Origin: Candidatus Babeliales bacterium
GTDB taxonomy: Bacteria > Babelota > Babeliae > Babelales > JANWKD01
Assembly: GCA_025451595.1 (NCBI GenBank)
Contig: JANWKD010000088.1
Coordinates: forward strand, 1 to 12,161
DNA length: 12,161 bases
Direction of reading: 5' to 3'
The notes under the pieces were generated by a model. That model was not told the DNA's origin and searched no databases. It was given only the letters and a program-made list of their open reading frames with translations. The translations under genes were made by a program, and so were the position numbers. This document shows, one piece after another, positions 6,937-12,161 of the stretch. The first letter of the stretch is position 1. Every line of letters begins with the position of its first letter.

Positions 6937-8258
6937 TTGGATGATTTCAAAGCGCTTTGTTTATCCAATTCATCAAACATTTTCGCCATTGCATTAATGC
7001 ATTCTTCTTTGGTACTTTTTTCTTTGCATAATAATCGGTACGCTTTTTGGAGCATTGGTAGCGTATAATATTTGAGCAATAATGGACGCAAATCCCACAA
7101 AAATAGAGTGTTTCGGCGTTCACTTGCTGCTTGTGCGTCCTGCCGTATTGTTGATTCATAAGATACAAAGAAATTGCCGCATTTTTTAAATTTCATTGAA
7201 GATCCAATTTTTCCCGAAAGGTCAACTAATACCATTGAATTACGTATATCCCAAATTTTGAAATAAAATTTATCAAGCGCATAAACTATTAAAGTATCAA
7301 CATCAATTTTTTGAAGAGCGTTGTGGCAAATCAAGCCTGTCCGCAATTTCTGTATGGTATTCATATCATATATTGCAAAATCCCCACCCCACTCTATAGC
7401 AGCGACCGTATGCGCATTTAAACGCTCTAATGAAGTAATCATCGTTGGAAATAAATATATTGCTTTTTTTGTATTTCCGTTTAAATCATCTATCTCAAGG
7501 TTAGGTCCATTGGAATAAGCGATCCTATGATCATTCAATCTAATTATTTGTTGATTTCGCTGAGACGACATAGTTTTAATTGTTGCGCCGCTTTTAATAT
7601 TCCAAATACTGAGTGCTTGCTCATCACTGAAAGGCGTTTGAGGTTTGTCTGGAGCAGTTGATGCAATTGTCTCATTGTTTATTTTTACTAATTTTTCAAC
7701 TTTTTGAGTAAGCCCTGTTAATTGGTTGATAACTTGTTTTTTTTCCAGATCCCATATATTAATAGTAGTGTCTGCCGAACCTGACGCAATAGTGTTGTTA
7801 TCTATTTTTGCTAATGCCGTTACCGGTCCTGTATGGCCATTTAGTACTGCTAATTCTTGAAATGGCATCAGTTGCATGATGCGAATGGTATTATCATCCA
7901 ATCCTAAGGCAATTTTGTTATCATCCATTTTTATGAGGTCATTGATATTGATAGGATACGGCTGTATCATTTTAGAGATATTGATTTTTTCGGAATCAAC
8001 GGTTAAGGGATAGAATTTTTGTTCCACATTCGTGTGCAATGTAAAATAAATTTCATCTTTTAATTCAGTGGGCAAAATAGCTAATGTATTTTCGCTTATG
8101 TCGTCTAATTTCGTAATGATAGCGTCAATACAATATTCTTTGAGACTTAAGGGTTGTTTAAGGTCAGATAGTTGGAACGATCTGTTTTCTGGTTGCATAG
8201 CATAATTATGGCAAACCCAAATAAAAACACATGGAATTAAAAAGTTAAATAGATTCAT
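6933..8258 (-). CDS. WD40-B: exported WD40-repeat protein with SOCS-box-like motif (441 aa)
   Basis: This is the same length as WD40-D and its closest relative. Residues 1-20 form a signal peptide ending HNYA. The BC-box-like SLKEYCIDAI is at 38-47 and LAILPTELKDEI at 59-70. WD blades are near 105-132, 140-171 (NGHTGPVTALA to IWD), 195-221 (IWN), 240-259, 279-298, 316-338 (FKIWDIRN) and 360-389 (FLWD). The C-terminal module begins LRPLLLKYYTLP and includes TKEEC (C420). The two propellers agree best in the first blades. They differ most around residues 200-345, so the later blades may decide binding specificity. The start overlaps WD40-A by 14 nt, with AGGA 4 nt before the ATG. The stop overlaps the toxin start (ATGA). 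Its last codons share a 28-nt identical run with the 3' end of WD40-A. Confidence 0.88.
   Translation of the reverse strand: MNLFNFLIPCVFIWVCHNYAMQPENRSFQLSDLKQPLSLKEYCIDAIITKLDDISENTLAILPTELKDEIYFTLHTNVEQKFYPLTVDSEKINISKMIQPYPININDLIKMDDNKIALGLDDNTIRIMQLMPFQELAVLNGHTGPVTALAKIDNNTIASGSADTTINIWDLEKKQVINQLTGLTQKVEKLVKINNETIASTAPDKPQTPFSDEQALSIWNIKSGATIKTMSSQRNQQIIRLNDHRIAYSNGPNLEIDDLNGNTKKAIYLFPTMITSLERLNAHTVAAIEWGGDFAIYDMNTIQKLRTGLICHNALQKIDVDTLIVYALDKFYFKIWDIRNSMVLVDLSGKIGSSMKFKKCGNFFVSYESTIRQDAQAASERRNTLFLWDLRPLLLKYYTLPMLQKAYRLLCKEKSTKEECINAMAKMFDELDKQSALKSSK
6938..6965. repeat. 28-nt identical run at 3' end of WD40-B, shared with 8271-8298
   Basis: The 3' coding end of WD40-B here is identical to the corresponding stretch of WD40-A at 8271-8298. 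Both encode the shared DKQSALKSS tail, beyond which the two proteins differ. This supports tandem duplication or conversion between adjacent paralogs. Confidence 0.85.
8045..8119. repeat. 75-nt identical run shared with 4793-4867
   Basis: This is the WD40-B copy of the identical block found in WD40-D. WD40-A carries the same region in a more diverged form near 9405-9475, so the B/D similarity is more recent than the A split, or is maintained by conversion. Confidence 0.9.
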
Positions 8259-9618
8259 TAATTCCTGGGGTGGATGATTTCAAAGCGCTTTGTTTATCGA
8301 GTTCATCAAACATCTGAGCGATTGCCTTAATGCATTCTTCTTTTGTCTTTTTTTCTTCACATAGCAGTTTATACGCTGCATAAACCATTCGTGGCGTATA
8401 TTTTTTGATTAATAATGGACGTAAATCCCACAAATAAACAGCATTTTTCTCTCCATGTATCCATCCACGAATTGCTTTTGTTGTTTCGTACGAAAGGAAA
8501 AGGTTTCCGAATTTTTTAAACTTTACCGAATTTGCAATTTGTCCATCTAACTTTAGAAATATTTCTGAAGTTAGCAAGTTACAAACTTTAAAACGGGGCT
8601 TGTAGTTATCACAAATTATTGTAGCATCAAGATCAGTATCAATTTTTTTAATAATATCAATATCACAGGTATTCTGAGTATTAATTTCTTTTATTGCTTT
8701 GGTTTTGAGATCATATATTGTTATCGAGGAAGCCCAAGGACTGGCGGCAATGGTGTGCTTATTCAAGTGTGTGAGTGTTGTATAAGCAGGTACATTTGTT
8801 GGCGCTAAAGATTCTAAAATAGTATCGAATATTTCGTTTTTAAAGTCATAGGTTTCAACAGCCCTTCCTTTGAAATAAGCGATCGTATGATCATTTAACT
8901 TAATAATCTGCTGATTTCGGCGAGGAGGTATAGTTTTAATTTTCTCGCCGCTTTCAATATCCCAAAGAGTGATAGCTTGGCAGTCGTATCCCATGCCTAT
9001 TTCTGGTGCTGTACGAGCGATTGATGCAATGGTCCTATTGTTTATTTTTTTTAATTTTTCAACTTCTTGCGTAAGGCCTGTTAATTGTTGAATAACTTGT
9101 TTTTTTTCAAGGTCCCATATGTTGATAGTGGTATCTGCAGAACCAGAAGCAATAGTATTGTTATCTATTTTTGCTAGTGCAGTGATAGGTCCTGTATGGC
9201 CATCTAATACCATTAATTCTTGAAAAGGTATTAGTTGCATTATATGAATTGCATTATCTTTGAGTCCTAATGCAATTTTATTTTCATCAAGTTTTAAGAA
9301 CGATTTTATTTTACTAGGCAATGGTTGCATCATTTTAACTATATTAATTTTTTCAGAATTGGTTATTAATGGATATAATTTTTGTTCCAAATTCTTGTGG
9401 AAGGTATAAATTTCATCTTTTAACTCAGTGGGCAAAATGGCTAATTTTTCACCTAAATCATCAAATCTATTCATGATAATGCCAATACAATATTCTTTGA
9501 GGCTTAATGGTTGCTTAAGTTCCGAGAGCTGATTCATCGGTAGAGTAAAAAAATAAAAATTATATATGAATAAAATGGTGAAAATATTCAAAAATAAAAA
9601 CATGATACTTCTTTTCAT
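8245..9618 (-). CDS. WD40-A: first gene of operon, exported WD40-repeat protein with SOCS-box-like motif (457 aa)
   Basis: I chose the ATG at 9618 because AAAGGG stands 5 nt upstream of it. The in-frame ATG at 9633 has no ribosome site and would lie about 7 nt from the predicted transcription start. A third ATG at 9603 is possible. Residues 1-25 are strongly hydrophobic (IMFLFLNIFTILFIYNFYFF), a signal peptide or possibly an uncleaved anchor. SLKEYCIGII (39-48) fits the BC-box, and LAILPTELKDEI (59-70) has its LP 18 residues after C44. The best WD blade runs from DGHTGPITALA to INIWDL (about 139-170). Further blades end in LWDIESG, IYDLKT and YLWDLRP, and LRPLL opens the C-terminal helical module with TKEEC. 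The last codons extend 14 nt into WD40-B. It belongs with B and D as one subgroup, separate from E and F. By inference it is an effector-type scaffold protein. Confidence 0.85.
   Translation of the reverse strand: MKRSIMFLFLNIFTILFIYNFYFFTLPMNQLSELKQPLSLKEYCIGIIMNRFDDLGEKLAILPTELKDEIYTFHKNLEQKLYPLITNSEKINIVKMMQPLPSKIKSFLKLDENKIALGLKDNAIHIMQLIPFQELMVLDGHTGPITALAKIDNNTIASGSADTTINIWDLEKKQVIQQLTGLTQEVEKLKKINNRTIASIARTAPEIGMGYDCQAITLWDIESGEKIKTIPPRRNQQIIKLNDHTIAYFKGRAVETYDFKNEIFDTILESLAPTNVPAYTTLTHLNKHTIAASPWASSITIYDLKTKAIKEINTQNTCDIDIIKKIDTDLDATIICDNYKPRFKVCNLLTSEIFLKLDGQIANSVKFKKFGNLFLSYETTKAIRGWIHGEKNAVYLWDLRPLLIKKYTPRMVYAAYKLLCEEKKTKEECIKAIAQMFDELDKQSALKSSTPGINESI
8271..8298. repeat. 28-nt identical run at 3' end of WD40-A, shared with 6938-6965
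   Basis: This is the WD40-A copy of the 28-nt identical block. In A the frame continues for eight more residues (TPGINESI), which also carry the ribosome site of WD40-B. In B the stop comes at once and overlaps the toxin start. Confidence 0.85.
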
Positions 9619-9623
9619 ATGAA

Positions 9624-9629
9624 CCCTTT
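9624..9629 (-). promoter_or_regulatory. Ribosome binding site deciding the WD40-A start
   Basis: AAAGGG, 5 nt before the ATG at 9618. It lies between two in-frame ATGs (9633 and 9618) and favours the second. Confidence 0.65.
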
Positions 9630-9646
9630 TCATAAGCTAATGCAAA

Positions 9647-9655
9647 ATTATAACA
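9647..9655 (-). promoter_or_regulatory. Extended -10 promoter of the seven-gene operon
   Basis: On the minus strand the sequence is TGTTATAAT, a perfect TGnTATAAT extended -10. No good -35 is seen at 16-18 nt (nearest is TTGTAT at 9669-9674), which is acceptable for extended -10 promoters. The start of transcription would fall near 9640, giving a leader of about 22 nt to the ATG at 9618. No comparable promoter stands out in the rest of the operon, where the genes are nearly contiguous. Confidence 0.6.
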
Positions 9656-9775
9656 GATACGTTTTTTAATACAATTTTTGTTCTAGGCGCTTTTTAATTT
9701 ATTCGTTATATTAAAAAAAACGCAACTAGTTAATTGCTCATTATATTTGTTTATGCTCGAATAAGCGCAATCTTC

Positions 9776-9780
9776 AAGGA
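9776..9780 (+). promoter_or_regulatory. Ribosome binding site deciding the PLP-enzyme start
   Basis: AAGGA with a 7-nt spacer before the ATG at 9788. This favours a start giving MNYKKVIQYIGNTPL, the usual N-terminus of this family, over a longer frame opening at TTG 9734. A possible -10 (TATATT, 9742-9747) lies upstream without a clear -35. Confidence 0.7.
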
Positions 9781-9787
9781 ATATGCT

Positions 9788-10711
9788 ATGAACTATAAAA
9801 AAGTAATTCAGTATATCGGTAATACGCCACTGGTCCAACTTGATTTTGGTACACCGCCCACCGTGCTTGCAAAATTAGAATATTTAAATCCGGGTGGAAG
9901 TATTAAAGATCGTTCGGCATTGTTTATGATCGAAGAGGCGGAGCGCACGGGATTATTAAAACCAGGTGGAACTATTATTGAGGCATCTTCTGGTAACCAA
10001 GGCATTGCTGCTGCCTTAATCGGTGCAGTGAAAGGATATAGTGTTATTATTACGACTAACGATAAATTTAGTCCTGAAAAAATCAATACTATAAAAGCAT
10101 ACGGAGCCCAGGTTGTCATGTGTCCTGCAACGGAATATGTTGATGACCCGCACAGTTACCACAGCAAAGCAGTAGAGTTACAAAAAACAATTCCCAACTC
10201 ATTTATGCTCAATCAATATTATAATTTAACGAATGCGAAAGCTCATTATGCATCTACGGGTCCTGAAATATATCATCAAACAAATGGTACTATTACCCAT
10301 TTTTTTGCGCCATCAGGCACTTGTGGAACTATTAGTGGAACCGGTAAATTTTTAAAGGAACAAAATAGTTCTATTAAAGTAATTGCGGTTGATGCCATAA
10401 ACTCGTATCGTACCACGAATGGTAATCCCAAGCCATATAAAATGGAAGGTATTGGCGTAGATTTTCCTTCGCCTATTCTTGAAAATAATCATCAATATAT
10501 TGATGAATTTTTCTGTGTCAGTGATGAGCAAGGATTGGGCATGCTTAAAACAATGGCCCACAAACATGGTTTATTAATTGGGCCTAGCAGTGGAGCGGTA
10601 GCTTTTGCGGTGTATGAATATTCAAAGAAATTATCAAGCGATGATATTGTTGTCATGACTTTTGGTGATTCAGGCCGCGCCTATTTGACCAAAGGTTTTT
10701 ATAACAATTGA
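9788..10711 (+). CDS. PLP-dependent cysteine synthase / cystathionine beta-synthase family enzyme (307 aa)
   Basis: Members form cysteine from O-acetylserine and sulfide, or cystathionine from serine and homocysteine, in the cytosol with pyridoxal phosphate. Visible motifs in order: IGNTPLVQL (10-18), the PLP-lysine motif NPGGSIKDR (34-42, K40 as Schiff-base Lys), the substrate-carboxylate loop SSGNQG (67-72), the phosphate-cradle loop PSGTCGTISGTG (175-186), GPSSGA (265-270) and TFGDSGRAYLTKG (291-303). Length matches a catalytic core with no C-terminal CBS (Bateman) domains. NPGGS-KDR and DSGR-YLT are nearer to CBS-type enzymes than to classical CysK, so the substrate is uncertain. Q71 replaces the usual Thr of SSGNTG. 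The gene is divergent from the WD40 operon, with a short intergenic region of about 150 nt, and is followed by a convergent hydrolase gene. Fold and cofactor are very sure; the exact reaction is not. Confidence 0.88.
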   Translation: MNYKKVIQYIGNTPLVQLDFGTPPTVLAKLEYLNPGGSIKDRSALFMIEEAERTGLLKPGGTIIEASSGNQGIAAALIGAVKGYSVIITTNDKFSPEKINTIKAYGAQVVMCPATEYVDDPHSYHSKAVELQKTIPNSFMLNQYYNLTNAKAHYASTGPEIYHQTNGTITHFFAPSGTCGTISGTGKFLKEQNSSIKVIAVDAINSYRTTNGNPKPYKMEGIGVDFPSPILENNHQYIDEFFCVSDEQGLGMLKTMAHKHGLLIGPSSGAVAFAVYEYSKKLSSDDIVVMTFGDSGRAYLTKGFYNN

Positions 10712-10714
10712 TAG

Positions 10715-10749
10715 AAAAAGAGTGTTATGTATAATCGGAACAGCTTTTT
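10715..10749. terminator. Possible bidirectional terminator between convergent genes
   Basis: AAAAAG (10715-10720) pairs with CTTTTT (10744-10749), and TGTT (10723-10726) pairs with AACA (10739-10742), around a 12-nt loop. The stem is AT-rich and has a small internal loop, but the A-tract and T-tract give a U-run on either strand. It sits exactly between the stop codons of the PLP enzyme and the hydrolase, overlapping the hydrolase stop codon. Confidence 0.4.
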
Positions 10750-11734
10750 AAAATTGAATTGATTGGCCAATTTTAAGTAACTGAAGCTTGCGTGGGTCAT
10801 CAAATTTCTCAATCGCCCATTGCTCATTCAATATATGAATAGGTTCTAAAAATTGGTCAATTCCAAAATAAAAAGTCCCCCAATGCATAGGAATAAAATG
10901 TATTCCTCCTAATTCTTTAAACCCTTGAATAGCTTGTTGTGCATCTATATGAGAATGTTTCATATGGGATTCAGGCTTGCATGGACCAATGGGCATGAGT
11001 GCCACATCTATTGAGTCATACTCGTTACCAATCTCTTTAAAATGATCTGAATAGGCAGTATCACCAGCAAAATATATTTTAAATCCATAATATTCAATCA
11101 ACCAACTCCCCCATAATGTTTTATTCCGGTCAAAAATGGTACGTTGTGACCAATGATGCGAAGGCAGAAAGGTAATAGTCAATATTTGATTGATTTTATA
11201 TTGTTCCCACCATAGAAATTCGTGCACTGAATTAATACTCTTAGATTTAAACCATGATTTGTTGCCAGCGGGTACCATAAAAAAAGGATTGAAAGTATGT
11301 AACGCTCGAATGCTTGCAGCATCCATATGATCGCGATGATTATGAGAAATGAGAACACAATGTATAGGCGGTAAATGTTGCAGCTTGATGCCAGGGGGAA
11401 AAATTCTCGGGAAAAACAAGGAGGCGTTGCCAAATATGGGGTCAGTAATAATATTAATACCACCAATTTGTATCAAAAAAGTCGAATGGCCGATCCACGT
11501 AATAATAGGTTTTTCTGAATTTAAAACAGGTTTTTCGTAATGTGTCCAGTCAGCGGCAATAATAGACGGCGCGGCATGCCTGCGTTTCAAGGAATGAAAA
11601 AACATTTTAACAGAGTCCCATAAAAACCTGCGGGGTTTTTCATCTTGATGATTCCAAAAGCAACCGTTTTTTTGGATCGGTAACGAACGTTGTTTTGTAA
11701 GTTGTTCTGACATAATTAAACTAAATACCCCCAT
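10748..11734 (-). CDS. Metallo-beta-lactamase-fold hydrolase, NAPE-PLD/UlaG type (328 aa)
   Basis: The zinc-binding signature SHNHRDHMD gives H131, H133, D135 and H136. Further ligands are likely H193 or H194 (PSHHWSQRT), D225 (FAGDTAYS) and H284 (MHWGTF). WIGHSTFLIQ (80-89) and TDPIF (97-101) are typical of the first strands. The combination, with PSHHWSQRT and GSWLIE, is that of the COG2220 group that includes N-acyl-phosphatidylethanolamine phospholipase D. Bacterial members are usually annotated only as MBL-fold hydrolases, so a phospholipid substrate is possible but not shown. No signal peptide is evident, so it is probably cytosolic or loosely membrane-bound. The start is uncertain. ATG 11734 and ATG 11713 are both in frame and neither has a clear ribosome site. 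ATG 11713 (MSEQLTKQ) would leave the first one inside a hairpin. Full family length and intact metal ligands suggest an active enzyme. Confidence 0.85.
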   Translation of the reverse strand: MGVFSLIMSEQLTKQRSLPIQKNGCFWNHQDEKPRRFLWDSVKMFFHSLKRRHAAPSIIAADWTHYEKPVLNSEKPIITWIGHSTFLIQIGGINIITDPIFGNASLFFPRIFPPGIKLQHLPPIHCVLISHNHRDHMDAASIRALHTFNPFFMVPAGNKSWFKSKSINSVHEFLWWEQYKINQILTITFLPSHHWSQRTIFDRNKTLWGSWLIEYYGFKIYFAGDTAYSDHFKEIGNEYDSIDVALMPIGPCKPESHMKHSHIDAQQAIQGFKELGGIHFIPMHWGTFYFGIDQFLEPIHILNEQWAIEKFDDPRKLQLLKIGQSIQF

Positions 11735-11760
11735 CCAGACTGAAAGCCTTGGACAGGGGA
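11729..11760 (-). other. GC-rich hairpin at the hydrolase start
   Basis: On the minus strand CCCC-TG-TCCA pairs with TGGA-T-GGGG around a 12-nt loop, and the first in-frame ATG (11734) lies in the 3' arm. The GC content stands out from the surrounding AT-rich DNA. No U-run follows on either strand, so it is not a terminator. It may be a leader structure affecting translation, or chance. Confidence 0.4.
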
Positions 11761-11781
11761 AATGGAGGTTATCTAATTAAT

Positions 11782-11811
11782 AGTATAGGGTAACATAGTT
11801 AGTAATGTACA
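11782..11811 (-). promoter_or_regulatory. Putative promoter of the MBL-fold hydrolase gene
   Basis: On the minus strand TGTACA (11806-11811) is followed after 18 nt by TATACT (11782-11787), giving 4 of 6 and 5 of 6 matches to the -35 and -10 consensus. A transcript from here would have a leader of about 40-60 nt that includes the hairpin at 11729-11760. Confidence 0.45.
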
Positions 11812-11853
11812 TATTTTAATAGAAAAAATCAAATTTAATTTGTAAAAATCATA

Positions 11854-12161
11854 TCAAAAGACAGTGAGCGCTTCTTGAGTCATGGCATTTGTGTATAGCT
11901 TGTAATAAGCCTCAGTCATAGTTTCTATTGAGAATTTTTCATGAATCGTGGATTGTGCTTTAGCTTCTAAGGTTTTTCTTAAGATTGGGTTTGTAAGCTT
12001 TAATAAAGCATTCATGAGATCAGAGGGTTCGTATGAAGAGACTATCATACCGTTTATGCCATTCTGAATTACATCATGCTCTGTATGGTAATGAGTTGTT
12101 ATACAGGCCTTTTTTAAACTCATTGCTTCTAATAAGGCTATTGAAATTCCCTCTTTGTATG
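11854..12161 (-). CDS. Glycosyltransferase (GT4-type), C-terminal part, 5' end outside window
   Basis: The frame is open to the right edge, so the ATG at 12123 is internal. Visible residues include YKEGISIALLEAM, the E-x7-E motif that contacts the nucleotide-sugar in GT4 retaining glycosyltransferases. It is followed by SLKKACITT and the pattern NGINGMIVSSYEPSDLMNALLKL, the usual Rossmann C-lobe sequence ending. The expected closing helices follow (FSIETMTEAYYKLY). About 102 residues are seen of a protein that would normally be 350-400. Family members add sugars to lipids or glycans of the envelope in the cytosol; donor and acceptor cannot be told from this part. It is on the same strand as the hydrolase but separated by about 120-140 nt holding a candidate promoter, so the two need not be one operon. 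Confidence 0.85.
   Translation of the reverse strand, partial: YKEGISIALLEAMSLKKACITTHYHTEHDVIQNGINGMIVSSYEPSDLMNALLKLTNPILRKTLEAKAQSTIHEKFSIETMTEAYYKLYTNAMTQEALTVF

Noticed and set aside
3681..8258. Lipoprotein signals (VC near residue 15-16 of WD40-B and D)
   Set aside because: The residue before Cys is Val, not Gly/Ala/Ser, so the lipobox is not met; ordinary signal peptidase I cleavage after HNYA is more likely.
912..9618. F-box reading of the LPTELKDEIYYTL segment in WD40-A, B and D
   Set aside because: LPxELxxxIxxxL does resemble the start of an F-box. However, the rest of the F-box is not visible, E and F do not keep the pattern (LPEEHQRPFF, IPEHLQRQFF), and the upstream LxxxCxxxI is constant in all five, which fits a SOCS box better. 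It remains the main alternative.
3681..9633. The repeated blocks as an insertion sequence, CRISPR array or other mobile repeat
   Set aside because: The repeats are coding parts of paralogous genes, at corresponding positions, with no transposase, terminal inverted repeats or regular spacers.
9734..9787. Longer version of the PLP enzyme starting at TTG 9734
   Set aside because: The added 18 residues do not match the family, and a clear AAGGA site serves the ATG at 9788.

Overview
The window is AT-rich bacterial DNA, gene-dense, with short Shine-Dalgarno sites and overlapping genes. It looks like a piece of a host-associated bacterium. Five paralogous exported WD40-repeat proteins, each with a eukaryote-style SOCS-box-like motif, fit the protist-associated phylum Candidatus Dependentiae (TM6) best. 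That assignment is inference from gene content; no phylogenetic marker is present.

Layout. (1) 1-881, plus strand: the C-terminal part of an FAD-linked oxidoreductase cut by the window edge. (2) 912-9618, minus strand: a tightly packed seven-gene operon read from right to left. Its order is WD40-A, WD40-B, an exported EndoU-type nuclease toxin, a small cytosolic protein that is probably its immunity protein, WD40-D, WD40-E and WD40-F. Junctions are overlaps of 14, 4 and 14 nt or gaps of 3, 3 and 24 nt. The only convincing promoter is an extended -10 (TGTTATAAT) just upstream of WD40-A. (3) 9788-10711, plus strand: a PLP-dependent cysteine synthase / cystathionine beta-synthase family enzyme, divergent from the operon. 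(4) 10748-11734, minus strand: a metallo-beta-lactamase-fold hydrolase of the NAPE-PLD/UlaG type, convergent with the PLP enzyme. (5) 11854-12161, minus strand: the C-terminal part of a GT4-type glycosyltransferase cut by the right edge.

Main result. All five WD40 proteins share one architecture: a Sec signal peptide, a SOCS-box-like module ([S/N]LxxxCxxx[I/V], then [L/I]P 18-19 residues after the Cys), a WD40 beta-propeller, and a C-terminal helical module opening with LRPLL. In eukaryotes, SOCS-box plus WD40 is the architecture of Cullin-RING ubiquitin-ligase substrate receptors (WSB1/WSB2). The operon may therefore encode a set of exported proteins able to recruit host Elongin B/C-Cullin ligases, with the propellers choosing targets. 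An EndoU toxin-immunity cassette sits between the two most similar paralogs, so the locus mixes apparent host-manipulation and bacterial-competition functions.

No tRNA, rRNA, CRISPR array or insertion sequence was seen, and no gene-free stretch exceeds 300 bases.
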